This document shows, piece after piece, positions 31,202 to 38,580 of a stretch of DNA of 64,000 nucleotides; positions within the stretch are counted from its first letter, which is position 1, and each line of letters opens with the position of its first letter. The position numbers and the translations under genes were made by a program. The stretch is from JAJZCD01 sp964570005 (GTDB lineage: Bacteria > Patescibacteriota > Saccharimonadia > Saccharimonadales > UBA4665): positions 16,285 through 80,284 of the forward strand of contig CAZMWE010000001.1 of the NCBI GenBank assembly GCA_964570005.1. Reading direction: 5' to 3'. The notes beneath the pieces are model-generated. The model searched no databases. It was not told the DNA's origin and saw nothing but the letters and a program-made list of their open reading frames with translations.

Positions 31202-32203
31202 CTATGACACCGTGCTTACGGGCGGCTGGTAATTGTAGTACGTCTGGTTGGGTTGTGCTGTGGTGGGCGTCGTAGTTGGTGTGGGCGCGGTGGTTTGTGT
31301 TTGTGCAGTCGCGGTAGGGCTACTGGAACTGCTACCGCTAGTGCTGTTGCTGGCCGGCGCTTGTGTGACTGTGTTTGATGTCGGCGCAGCCTGGGCGCGC
31401 GCCTTAGGCACGGCACGGCTGAGGTCAAGCGCCATCACAGCGCCGACGGCCAGCGCAAAGGTTGTCGCACTGAATGCATAGGTAAGCTTGGGTACCGACC
31501 AACCACGGCCTAGGGTAACCCCGGAGCTTTGAGCAAAGGATTCAATGACGATACGGCTCTCGTGCACACCTTCGTGTACAAGTAGTGAACGCATCCCAGC
31601 GGTAAAATGCTTGGGGCCACAGATAAAATATGTTGTGTCACCGGTGTCGGGAGCGGTTTGTTGCCGGATATGCTCGGCGTTTATGTTGCCGGTAGTATCG
31701 TTCGTAAAAAATCGTACGTCCAGATACGGGTTTTGCTGTGCTAACAAGTGCAGCTGATCGGCGAATGGCGTGCTGGCTGCCGAACGATTGGCAAACAACA
31801 GGTTTACGGGCAGCGCAATATGTCGCTCCGTCAGGTCCCGCAGTATGCTTAAGTAGGGCGTGATGCCGATACCGCCGGCTAGCATGACTACCCGCCGGTC
31901 ATACTCCGGATCAACGGTAAACTCACCGAATGGTCCCTGCACCTGTACGATGTCGCCGTGTTGCAAAGCAGCCGCTGTTCCGGTAAAACGGCCGCGCACG
32001 CGCATCGCAAACTGCAGCACGCCGCTGCCCGGCGTACTGATGATAGAAAAACAGCGCATCGGCGTAGGCCGACCGTTACGCTTAAAGCTGATCGCGGCAT
32101 ACTGCCCTGCTTCAAACTGCAGCGTACGGTCCACCGGCGCAAGCGTCAGGAGTAATACATCCTGCTTGCGCCCTATGCTTTGTACGGTATAACGGTAAGT
32201 CAT
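31202..32203 (-). CDS. Membrane-anchored FNR-type FAD/NAD(P)H reductase
   Basis: A 333-residue protein. Residues 1-100 form the FAD barrel with RCFSIIST (R-x-[FY]-[ST]). Residues 101-220 form the NAD(P)H domain with GGIGITPYLSIL and FICGPKHF. A single membrane helix follows at about 234-255, then an extended Ser/Thr/Pro/Gln-rich tail of about 75 residues that should lie outside the cell. It likely passes electrons from NAD(P)H to the two-heme FRD protein downstream, as a split NADPH-oxidase-like pair. A GACAAT hexamer lies 7 nt before the ATG, back to back with the PadR promoter. Confidence 0.85.
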   Translation of the reverse strand: MTYRYTVQSIGRKQDVLLLTLAPVDRTLQFEAGQYAAISFKRNGRPTPMRCFSIISTPGSGVLQFAMRVRGRFTGTAAALQHGDIVQVQGPFGEFTVDPEYDRRVVMLAGGIGITPYLSILRDLTERHIALPVNLLFANRSAASTPFADQLHLLAQQNPYLDVRFFTNDTTGNINAEHIRQQTAPDTGDTTYFICGPKHFTAGMRSLLVHEGVHESRIVIESFAQSSGVTLGRGWSVPKLTYAFSATTFALAVGAVMALDLSRAVPKARAQAAPTSNTVTQAPASNSTSGSSSSSPTATAQTQTTAPTPTTTPTTAQPNQTYYNYQPPVSTVS

Positions 32204-32261
32204 CGTGTTTATTGTCTCAACCGCAGTTGTAGGTTAGCTTAAGGAATCTCACTATTACGTT

Positions 32262-32290
32262 TTGTGATATACTTATCCAAGTAGTATAGT
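32262..32290 (+). promoter_or_regulatory. Sigma-70-type promoter of padR-like gene, leaderless spacing
   Basis: TTGTGA (32262-32267), 17-nt spacer, TATAGT (32285-32290), then 7 nt and ATG at 32298. Confidence 0.75.
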
Positions 32291-32297
32291 ACCGCGT

Positions 32298-32654
32298 ATG
32301 AGTAGAAATGCACCAGGTTTTTTACCACAAGTAGCTTTCAGTATTCTACTTGCGCTTAGCCTGCGCCCCCGACATGGCTACGAACTTATGCAGCAGATCG
32401 AGGAGGATTCACACGGCAAACTCCGGTTGGGGCCTGGTGCGCTATATGGTGCTATACGTCAATTGCACGATGACGGCCTGATTGAAGAAGTATCTCCCGA
32501 AAGCAGCCATGAACGCCGCCGCTATTACCGGTTAACGCCGGCGGGCGCGGCCCGGCTGGGTGCTGAAGTGGAATATTTTGAAGCCAGCGTCAGTCTGGCA
32601 AAAGAACGCCGAATTTTGGGTAATGCAATGAGGTTAATGCCATGGCTAAGCTGA
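32298..32654 (+). CDS. PadR-family transcription regulator
   Basis: A 118-residue PadR winged-helix protein: ILLALSLRPRHGYELMQQIEE, a LRLGPGALYGAIRQLHDDGLI recognition segment, the ERRRYYRLTPAGAARL wing, then a short C-terminal helix. PadR proteins commonly repress a neighbouring transporter or membrane protein. The downstream membrane protein gene overlaps it by 13 nt and is the likely target partner. The promoter allows a leaderless message and is divergent from the redox operon, so it could also control that operon. Confidence 0.9.
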   Translation: MSRNAPGFLPQVAFSILLALSLRPRHGYELMQQIEEDSHGKLRLGPGALYGAIRQLHDDGLIEEVSPESSHERRRYYRLTPAGAARLGAEVEYFEASVSLAKERRILGNAMRLMPWLS

Positions 32655-33268
32655 GTGCGCGGTTCCCGGTGTACAGCAGGCTGCTTAAGCTCTACCCGAC
32701 ACGTTACCAGGAGCGCTACGGCGAGCAGATGTTGCAGACCCTGGCTGACATGCTCGATGCCAACTCTTCTGCGACGGGCCGATTGCTGGTTTGGCTGCGC
32801 GCCACACGAGATTTTCCGGCGAGTTTGTTTTCACAGCAATGGGCGTATGCCGGAACTGTGCTGAGTCGCGAAACACCTCGTTTTGTGCAGCGCAACGCGC
32901 TGGTCAGCGGCCTGTTGTTTGTGCCGTTTTTCGCGATCGCTACCGCGAACGACCTGGTCGCACACCGGCTTTATCACACATGGCTGTGGAGCTTTGACGT
33001 GCTGGTTGCCTGGATTGTTCTACTGCCGGCGTTCGGGTTGCTGCTTAGCACCGCGACCTTGTTTGCGTGGTTGCGCCTGAACAAACGCTCATGGTGGCAA
33101 TCACTGCGCGACATTGCGCATAACTGGATGATGCTGTTGCCCATTTTGCTCGGGGTCGGTATTCTCTCTCTGGTGTTCTTCCATGACAGCGTGCACTGTG
33201 TCACCGGTAATCCGGTTCGTGAGCTGCATAATCCCCACGCTACCCTTCGCTGCGTTGAGCAGCGCTAG
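32642..33268 (+). CDS. Membrane protein co-encoded with PadR
   Basis: A 208-residue protein. The N-terminal 65 residues are cytoplasmic with SRLLKLYPTRYQERYGEQML, a motif often found in proteins encoded next to PadR regulators. Four hydrophobic segments follow at about 86-104, 116-137, 143-151 and 158-180. It has one or two extracytoplasmic cysteines near the C-terminus (SVHCVTG, LRCVEQR). It may be a membrane sensor or permease-like effector. The function is unknown. Confidence 0.75.
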   Translation: MAKLSARFPVYSRLLKLYPTRYQERYGEQMLQTLADMLDANSSATGRLLVWLRATRDFPASLFSQQWAYAGTVLSRETPRFVQRNALVSGLLFVPFFAIATANDLVAHRLYHTWLWSFDVLVAWIVLLPAFGLLLSTATLFAWLRLNKRSWWQSLRDIAHNWMMLLPILLGVGILSLVFFHDSVHCVTGNPVRELHNPHATLRCVEQR

Positions 33269-33438
33269 TGACAATCTCTGCTCCTAGACATGCCCGCTAG
33301 TAAAATACGGCCTATACTTGTATACATTTCGCGCAACTTTCGCACACCTCGAAGAAAAACTATGGCATAAATTACAGCGCTTCGCTTCCTGAAGCCTTAC
33401 AGTAGTGGACGCCAACCTAACCCATAAAGGAGACTACT

Positions 33439-33495
33439 ATGGCAGAGAACGACACAGGTAACCGCGGGTTTGCGTCCAGGGACGAAGGTAAATAG
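33439..33495 (+). CDS. Truncated KGG-motif microprotein, 18 residues
   Basis: A ribosome site AAAGGAG precedes ATG at 33439; the peptide contains NDTGNRGFASRDEGK and stops. Proteins of the general-stress KGG group carry N-R-G-F-A-S-M-D-x-x-K-x-R-E-I-A-S-K-G-G; here only the first part of the motif remains. It may be a remnant or a minimal version. It is followed by the DUF6496-like gene, itself a small stress-type protein. Confidence 0.45.
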   Translation: MAENDTGNRGFASRDEGK

Positions 33496-33552
33496 CGTTA
33501 ATTTAAGCGGCTGCGTAGTTCCCTGCCCAGCTGCCATGTCAGGAGGAGGTAT

Positions 33553-33714
33553 ATGACACGTAAATACGATCTAAAGGCAACTGAAGAAGTTGATAAAACC
33601 ATGCACGAACACAAGCATGATGGTAAATTCAAGAATCGTGCGCAAGCTATCGCCGTAGGACTTAGCAAAGCCCGGCGCAAAGGTGCGCAAGTTCCTAAAA
33701 AGGAGGACATATGA
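33553..33714 (+). CDS. DUF6496-like small basic protein
   Basis: A 53-residue protein with AGGAGGAGG upstream of the ATG. A His-rich centre (MHEHKHDGKFKNRAQA) is followed by IAVGLSKARRKGAQVPKK, the pattern of the DUF6496 family found near stress genes. Strongly basic; nucleic-acid or cell-wall binding is possible but unproven. Its stop overlaps the start of the GlsB-like gene (ATGA). Confidence 0.75.
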   Translation: MTRKYDLKATEEVDKTMHEHKHDGKFKNRAQAIAVGLSKARRKGAQVPKKEDI

Positions 33715-33983
33715 GCCTAATTATTTCACTTATTATTGGCGGACTGATCGGTTGGCTGGCAGCTAAAGTTGTCGGTCGGGAGGAAGGCGTAGTAGCTAGT
33801 ATCGTTATTGGCATAGTCGGTTCGATTATCGGCGGCATTTTGTCGAGTGTGCTGGGGGCTGGTGGTCACGCATACTTAAGTTTTTCGTGGCCCAGCGTAG
33901 TCTGGTCGTTTATCGGCGCGCTGATTCTATCCATGATTCTGAATGCGTTGCAGCGCAATTCGCATCGCCACGCCGGGCTTTAG
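33711..33983 (+). CDS. GlsB/YeaQ/YmgE family membrane protein
   Basis: A 90-residue protein of three membrane helices with the family glycine pattern IIGGLIGWLAAKVVG at the start and IGIVGSIIGGIL in the second helix. The family (transglycosylase-associated, GlsB) is induced by general stress; biochemical activity is not established. It ends the KGG/DUF6496/GlsB operon, followed by a bidirectional terminator. Confidence 0.85.
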   Translation: MSLIISLIIGGLIGWLAAKVVGREEGVVASIVIGIVGSIIGGILSSVLGAGGHAYLSFSWPSVVWSFIGALILSMILNALQRNSHRHAGL

Positions 33984-34000
33984 CCAGCTGGCTTATATCA

Positions 34001-34036
34001 AGCAAGTACACTGATCGTAAGGTTGGTGTACTTGCT
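34001..34036. terminator. Bidirectional hairpin terminator
   Basis: Arms 34001-34011 and 34026-34036 form an 11-bp perfect stem with a 14-nt loop and a T-run on the plus strand. It lies between the convergent GlsB-like and G1-peptidase genes. Confidence 0.8.
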
Positions 34037-34045
34037 TTTAGCGTT

Positions 34046-34993
34046 TTAGAAGTGGCGGTAACCTGTGTAGCCGGGATACGAGTTACTGTCAGGCTGTGTG
34101 TAGCGGTAGTACCGGCCACTATCCCAGGAGTCTCCACTGTAGGCTTGGTCAGGCGAGGCGTTGTTGTCAGCGCCAGCTCGGGTTACGCTGAAGCTGTTGC
34201 CGTCTAGGATTGAAATGTCGGTCAACGACTTGCCTGTCCGGTCTTCCATGCCGACTGTGTTGGCATCGCTGTCGGCGAGACCGACAGTCTGTCCGTCAGC
34301 AACCATGCTGGCATTTGCGAAGCTGAGCGTACCAAAGTTGTCCAGTGTCATGATACCGTTCGGGTCGCTGGGTGCTTCCTCTATCCACTCGGCTGATGAT
34401 TCGGAGGAATTGTAATATACCGGCTGGCTGAAAGATTCGCCATTCGTTAGGTCGCTTATGGTGACGGTCCACTTGCCTGCGGAGGTTTCGGTGATGGAAG
34501 CACGCATGGTGTCGCCGGGCCCAACATTGATATCAGGAATGTTCTGCGAATCGGCCGGCAGACTTTCGTAAAACGCACTGGTTATGATCTGGCCGTTTTG
34601 GACGATATTTTCCGTGCCGACCTGGATTAAATCATTACTGCTGCTACCGCCGATACCGATCCAAGTGGCATCGGCGCTTAAGCTATCGTACCCTTTCGAG
34701 ACACTTGGTACGGTCCAGTTCCCGGAAACCCCGGTGTACGAGTTACCGGTCGCAAGATAACCGGCCCAGTTACGCGTGACTTGACTAACGTCGGCGCTGG
34801 TCCGGGCTTGCGATTGAGTATCACCGGCAAGCGAGGCCGTTAAAATCGTCGGGTGCGCGAGTTTACTGGTGCTCTGACTTACGCTTGATACTGGGGTGCT
34901 GGCGGTCGGCTTGGCATTAGGCTTGAAGCCTGGACTGGCCAGCAGGCCTGCAGCCAGTAGCGTACAACCGACAATACATAAGTTTTTTCTCAT
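34046..34993 (-). CDS. Secreted G1-family (eqolisin) glutamic peptidase-like protein
   Basis: A 315-residue secreted protein. Residues 1-24 form a signal peptide with a hydrophobic core ending ALASPG-like, then a Ser/Thr-rich linker to about residue 70. The peptidase domain starts at NWAGYLATGNSYTGVSGNWTVP, has ATWIGIGGSSSNDLIQVGTE with the catalytic Gln, and AEWIEEAPSD with the catalytic Glu. The C-terminus is Tyr/Ser/Gly-rich. Eqolisins work at acidic pH and are best known from fungi, with bacterial homologues. Exported proteolysis could supply amino acids to a host-dependent cell. Confidence 0.85.
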   Translation of the reverse strand: MRKNLCIVGCTLLAAGLLASPGFKPNAKPTASTPVSSVSQSTSKLAHPTILTASLAGDTQSQARTSADVSQVTRNWAGYLATGNSYTGVSGNWTVPSVSKGYDSLSADATWIGIGGSSSNDLIQVGTENIVQNGQIITSAFYESLPADSQNIPDINVGPGDTMRASITETSAGKWTVTISDLTNGESFSQPVYYNSSESSAEWIEEAPSDPNGIMTLDNFGTLSFANASMVADGQTVGLADSDANTVGMEDRTGKSLTDISILDGNSFSVTRAGADNNASPDQAYSGDSWDSGRYYRYTQPDSNSYPGYTGYRHF

Positions 34994-35200
34994 ATCTACC
35001 CTTTCCGCAGACTCGCGTGAAGCCCTCTGCCTAACTATTACATACTGCTAATCTCAAGTAGGTAGCTTGGGGAGCGGTCTAAAAACCCGCCTGTATACCA
35101 GCGTCCACAGTGAGCTATTTAATAGTACCGTTGGTGTATTGCGGCTACAGTAAGAATTACCATTTCCATTTGTCAGTATATAAGGAGAGGGGGGTAGAGC

Positions 35201-35566
35201 ATGAGGTACAGCGAACTTATTAAGAAAGTGCAGTTGTATTCGGGCTTCTCCGACGCGGAGTCCCAAGACGCGTTGGATTGTATGGTAGAAAGCCTGGCAA
35301 TACATCTGGACGAGGGCGAGCGCAAAGACTTTGCCAGCCAGTTGCCGCAGGAACTGCAGAATATGGCGCTGTCGGTTTTGCCGACTGCGGAAACCAGCCG
35401 CCAGGACATGGTGGAACAATTTATGGAGGTCGAGGGTATTCCGGAGGCGCGGGCCAAAAAACAGATGTTGTCCGCCTGGCGCGCGCTCAAAGACGGTATA
35501 AGCGAGGGTGAAATAAACGATATACGGGCACAACTGCCGCAGAAGACTGTGGCGATGCTGCACTAA
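35201..35566 (+). CDS. DUF2267 protein
   Basis: A 121-residue helical protein matching DUF2267: two repeats, FSDAESQDALDCMVESLAIHL and IPEARAKKQMLSAWRALKDG, with QLPQELQ and QLPQKT after each. The function of DUF2267 is unknown. A good ribosome site (AGGAGAGGGG) precedes the ATG. It is divergent from the G1 peptidase gene and convergent with the DUF1905-type gene. Confidence 0.85.
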   Translation: MRYSELIKKVQLYSGFSDAESQDALDCMVESLAIHLDEGERKDFASQLPQELQNMALSVLPTAETSRQDMVEQFMEVEGIPEARAKKQMLSAWRALKDGISEGEINDIRAQLPQKTVAMLH

Positions 35567-35590
35567 GCTGGCCTGGTCCGGTTGCCGAGT

Positions 35591-36154
35591 TTATACTGCG
35601 GCTGACTGGGGTTCGAGCAGTACCCCGTTCTTGGACACAGATGGTTCAGTGCATAAGTTACGATTCCAGCAGCACGGCCTCCGCTTGCCGGATTCCATCT
35701 TGGAGATTGCCACTTCAACCCGCCTGCGGTGGGTTTCGGCGTTACTGGTGGAGCGTACCCAGCGGACCCATTCCCATCGTGCCATGGTCGTCGTTTGTCG
35801 CCAGAGTGTTTGTGCCTTCGGCGAGGCCGCAAGCGCGCTTTTCAGGTCAGCCGGCACCACGGGCTCTGGCCAGTCTTTGACTAGCTTGATTGTTACCGAC
35901 ACTGTGTCACCGGCAGCTGCGTGGATGAGTTTGCTTAAGTCTTCATCGACCTTGAACCAATGGCTCCAGTTGCCGTCCGGTTCCAACGGTGTTTGAAATA
36001 CCCTGCCATTGATTGTAGCCTCCGCCATGGCCTGACCGCGCGACGGCAGCTTCGTGCTTGCTTCCTCGGGCAACCTAAGAATAGTCCACGAGCCTATACT
36101 GAACAAGGTGGTCTGAAAGCTAATAGTTGGCGCAGCCGCCTGCTTGGCCGGCAT
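35591..36154 (-). CDS. DUF1905/YdeI-type protein
   Basis: A 187-residue protein. Residues about 10-95 form a DUF1905 beta-barrel (FQTTLFSIGSWTILRLPEEA, MAEATINGRVFQTPLEPDG, AGDTVSVTIKLVKD). Residues about 100-165 give the YdeI/OmdA helical region (ADLKSALAASPKAQTLWRQ, ARWEWVRWVRSTSNAETHRRR). The protein lies 4 nt after the response-regulator stop in the same orientation, so it may be co-transcribed. It is a larger relative of the 57-residue OmdA-like gene at 20159. Confidence 0.8.
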   Translation of the reverse strand: MPAKQAAAPTISFQTTLFSIGSWTILRLPEEASTKLPSRGQAMAEATINGRVFQTPLEPDGNWSHWFKVDEDLSKLIHAAAGDTVSVTIKLVKDWPEPVVPADLKSALAASPKAQTLWRQTTTMARWEWVRWVRSTSNAETHRRRVEVAISKMESGKRRPCCWNRNLCTEPSVSKNGVLLEPQSAAV

Positions 36155-36157
36155 CTT

Positions 36158-36592
36158 TTAGCTGTCGCCGCCTTCCAGACCGCTGACGTCCTCGCTCTGG
36201 CCGATCGGCTTTAGGATTTCGCCAACAATTTTATCAAGCTGGCCGTCGGTCATGTTGGCTTTGACGATGTAATCCTCGATGCCCAGCTCATGTAGTCCCT
36301 TTGGGGCTTCGGATTCATTCAAATTGGAAATAATCAGCACCTTGACGTCTTCGCCCCAATCGGTAGAACGCATAATTTTGAGTACCTGGTCACCGGGCAG
36401 TTTAGGAAGCATAAGGTCGAGCAGGACTAGCCGCGGCCGGTGTTGTTCGATGGCCACGAGCGCCTGCAGACCGTCCCCTGCCGTGACGCTTTTGAAGCCG
36501 AGCAGCTCCAAGCGGGTTTTGTATATTTCAGCGAGATCTGGTTGGTCCTCGACGATAACGACGTCGACGTTTGCGGTGGTTTCTTCTGTCAT
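36158..36592 (-). CDS. Single-domain response regulator
   Basis: A 144-residue receiver with short tails. The acidic pocket is VIVEDQPD, the phosphoacceptor Asp is in VLLDLMLP, the Ser/Thr switch is in LIISNLNES, and the Lys is in YIVKANM. No output domain is present, so it would act by protein contact, like CheY or Spo0F. No histidine kinase lies nearby. The ATG at 36592 is preceded by TATAAT at 7 nt, so a leaderless message is likely; the open frame up to 36658 is upstream of this promoter. Confidence 0.9.
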   Translation of the reverse strand: MTEETTANVDVVIVEDQPDLAEIYKTRLELLGFKSVTAGDGLQALVAIEQHRPRLVLLDLMLPKLPGDQVLKIMRSTDWGEDVKVLIISNLNESEAPKGLHELGIEDYIVKANMTDGQLDKIVGEILKPIGQSEDVSGLEGGDS

Positions 36593-36599
36593 GGCTATC

Positions 36600-36605
36600 A
36601 TTATA
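36600..36605 (-). promoter_or_regulatory. -10 element of the response regulator gene
   Basis: TATAAT on the minus strand, 7 nt before the ATG at 36592. Confidence 0.65.
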
Positions 36606-36732
36606 GTCTTTTTGCGCGCGGGTACTACCCTTGTGTGCTTTGGTCGGTAGTGCGGCACTTATCAGAAGAATAGTCCATGAATTTTGATTCTTGGGTTGTC
36701 ATGTATGGAAATAAGAGCGGGCATCATGAAAA

Positions 36733-36850
36733 CCCCAGCTACGCCGTAATCCCTATAACAGGGGTTTACGCGCGGCGTGTAAAGCTGGGGTACGCGGTAT
36801 TGCGCCCAAGCTCATGTGGGTGATGAGCAGGCGCTCGAGGCCAGTACCGC
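36733..36850. ncRNA. Two adjacent long hairpins, unexplained structured element
   Basis: Hairpin 1: CCCCAGCT (36733-36740) pairs with AGCTGGGG (36783-36790), continued by ACGCCG (36741-36746) with CGGCGT (36773-36778), and CCCT with AGGG inside. Hairpin 2: GCGGTA (36794-36799) with TACCGC (36845-36850), then GCGCC (36802-36806) with GGCGC (36830-36834), then GCTCAT with ATGAGC. The element lies between the response-regulator gene and a hypothetical gene, without an ORF. A strand cannot be assigned. Confidence 0.45.
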
Positions 36851-36880
36851 ATCTGGCGGTTTCCTTTGCAGGCAACATGT

Positions 36881-37288
36881 CTACATATGAGAGGGTCCTG
36901 GATAAGATGATCCATTGACGGGAGCAGGGGGAGCGGGGAGTCGCATCTCTTCACCGAATGCTACCCCGATGATAACGAGGAGCTTGGCAAGATCGTCGTC
37001 TGTGACAGGGTGCTCGTTCTTGAGCTCAATGCTCAAGGACGAGCTGTCGGGTGACCTAAAGAACTCAAGGTCGGGATCGGTCCATGTACCTATCGCGAGG
37101 CTGAGGATTATTATCTCATGGCTATAGATAGTTGCATGGGTGTCTAGGCTGATAACGATGTTCCTCTCCAGCTCTCGGTCGCTGACGGGGACTTCGATCC
37201 TGAAACTAGTCAAGGATCTGGCACTTACCCGTACTATGCGCACAATTTTCTCCGTTCTAACGACGAATAGTACTGTCTGAACTAACAA
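36881..37288 (-). CDS. Hypothetical protein, up to 135 residues
   Basis: Unrecognised. The frame is open with a TTG start at 37288; in-frame GTG codons further in are alternatives, so the start is uncertain. The N-terminus is hydrophobic and basic (VLFVVRTEKIVRIVRVSARSL). The middle is beta-rich (IVISLDTHATIYSHEIIILSLAIG), and an acidic stretch precedes a proline-rich C-terminus. No ribosome site or clear promoter is seen. Coding character is moderate. Confidence 0.4.
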   Translation of the reverse strand: MLVQTVLFVVRTEKIVRIVRVSARSLTSFRIEVPVSDRELERNIVISLDTHATIYSHEIIILSLAIGTWTDPDLEFFRSPDSSSLSIELKNEHPVTDDDLAKLLVIIGVAFGEEMRLPAPPAPVNGSSYPGPSHM

Positions 37289-37411
37289 GTCGTCAGAAAG
37301 TCAGACGCTTGTTACGTGAAGTCTTATTACAACCGACCGTCAATCGTGTCAATGATCATTACGGAAAAGCGGGAATGCTACCGGCAAACATGAGTAGTAT
37401 AGACCAGTTTT

Positions 37412-37618
37412 GTGTTTTCGTCCAAGTTATCGGATCCGAACGAATGCAAGTCCTACCCGGCAGAGCTGAAAGCAGGTAGTGTTGACATCAATGGCATGAA
37501 TCGTTTTAAGCCGTTCAATCCGTTTGGCGGCTATAAAGATTCCGGTATGGGTAGAGAGCACGGCATTTACAGCCTGCGTGAACGGTGTCAGGTTAAAGCA
37601 GTGTCTGATATCAAGTAA
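37412..37618 (+). pseudogene. C-terminal remnant of an aldehyde dehydrogenase gene
   Basis: The open frame encodes AELKAGSVDINGMNR, then FNPFGGYKDSGMGREHG and a terminal VKAV segment. These match the last 50 residues of aldehyde dehydrogenases, where the P-F-G-G-x-K-x-S-G motif is universal. The catalytic domain and most of the NAD-binding domain are missing, and the region upstream (37289-37411) has no related coding sequence. The remnant lies between a hypothetical gene and the heme operon and marks a past deletion or transfer. Confidence 0.75.
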
Positions 37619-37632
37619 CTAGAGGATAGAGA

Positions 37633-38580
37633 CTATGCGTCCAGCTCCTGGACGGCCAACTTAGTAACGGCAGCGAGCGACGTGATGAAAAGCGGATCGG
37701 TATTCGGCAGCTCGATGCGGTTGTAGCTGATGCCGTATTCCGCGCATTGCTCGCCGCCGGCTATGTCGAGGTCATACAGAATTTCAAGATGGTCAGCCAG
37801 GAATTGGATAGGGATGATGAGCACCGCTTTGTTGTGCTTATCGTGTAAGTCGGCCAGTATGTCGACGAGATCCGGCTTTAACCACGGCTCCGGCGTATGC
37901 CCGGCGCTTTGGTAGCCGCGGTACCATTCAAGTCCTGGATCGTCAAGTTTAGCTACGACGGCTTCGGCCGTTTCCTGTAGCTGTGTAAGGTAGCTCGGGT
38001 CTTTTGCGACCACCCTTTCCGGTAGGCTGTGGGTTGTAAAAACTACCGGTACGTCGCTGCCGTATGTTTTGTGTAATTTCGCCAGCGACTCTTTGACCCG
38101 TTTGCTCAGCAGCTCAATGAAGTTTGGCTCGGTTTGCCACGGCCCGGCGACCGCCACACCCTTTTCGGAATACCCGTGTTGTTGCGCTGCGGTTTTCAGG
38201 CTTGTGCGGTAACCTTCCATAATAGAGGAAGAAAACTGTGGCGACAGGATAACGCCGACCAGCTTCTGCACACCCGCATCGCGGCACGCTAACACCGCAT
38301 CGTCTATGAACGGCGCTGAATGGAGCATACCGGCTTTCGCGATGTAGTCATTCCTCTGCCCGGCTAGTTCTTCATTCAAGAGCTCGGCTTGCTTTTCAGT
38401 GATTTCGACCAGCGGCGAATGCCCCACTTGCCGGTAGCGCTCTGCGAAGTCCTCAACAAGCCCTTCGGGTACGTTGTCTTTGTAGATGTGGTGCATGTAT
38501 TCCGCGACGTGGTCAGCTGTCGTAGCTGAGCCATAGGTCATGAGGATGACGCCGATTTTGATAGGTTTGCTACTGGGCAT
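37633..38580 (-). CDS. hemH: Ferrochelatase (coproporphyrin ferrochelatase type)
   Basis: A 315-residue class II chelatase. The metal-site His lies in VFTTHSLPERV and the Glu in FLADHLEILYDLD; SPQFSSSIMEGY fits porphyrin contacts, and the protein lacks the C-terminal membrane anchor. Beside hemQ it is expected to insert Fe2+ into coproporphyrin III (CpfC) rather than protoporphyrin IX. It is the last gene of the operon, overlapping hemE by 11 nt. Confidence 0.92.
   Translation of the reverse strand: MPSSKPIKIGVILMTYGSATTADHVAEYMHHIYKDNVPEGLVEDFAERYRQVGHSPLVEITEKQAELLNEELAGQRNDYIAKAGMLHSAPFIDDAVLACRDAGVQKLVGVILSPQFSSSIMEGYRTSLKTAAQQHGYSEKGVAVAGPWQTEPNFIELLSKRVKESLAKLHKTYGSDVPVVFTTHSLPERVVAKDPSYLTQLQETAEAVVAKLDDPGLEWYRGYQSAGHTPEPWLKPDLVDILADLHDKHNKAVLIIPIQFLADHLEILYDLDIAGGEQCAEYGISYNRIELPNTDPLFITSLAAVTKLAVQELDA

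Noticed and set aside
38524..38540. Another copy of the gene-end repeat (GCTGAGCCATAG) inside hemH
   Set aside because: It lies inside coding sequence on the opposite orientation with only about 12 matching bases, so chance is more likely.
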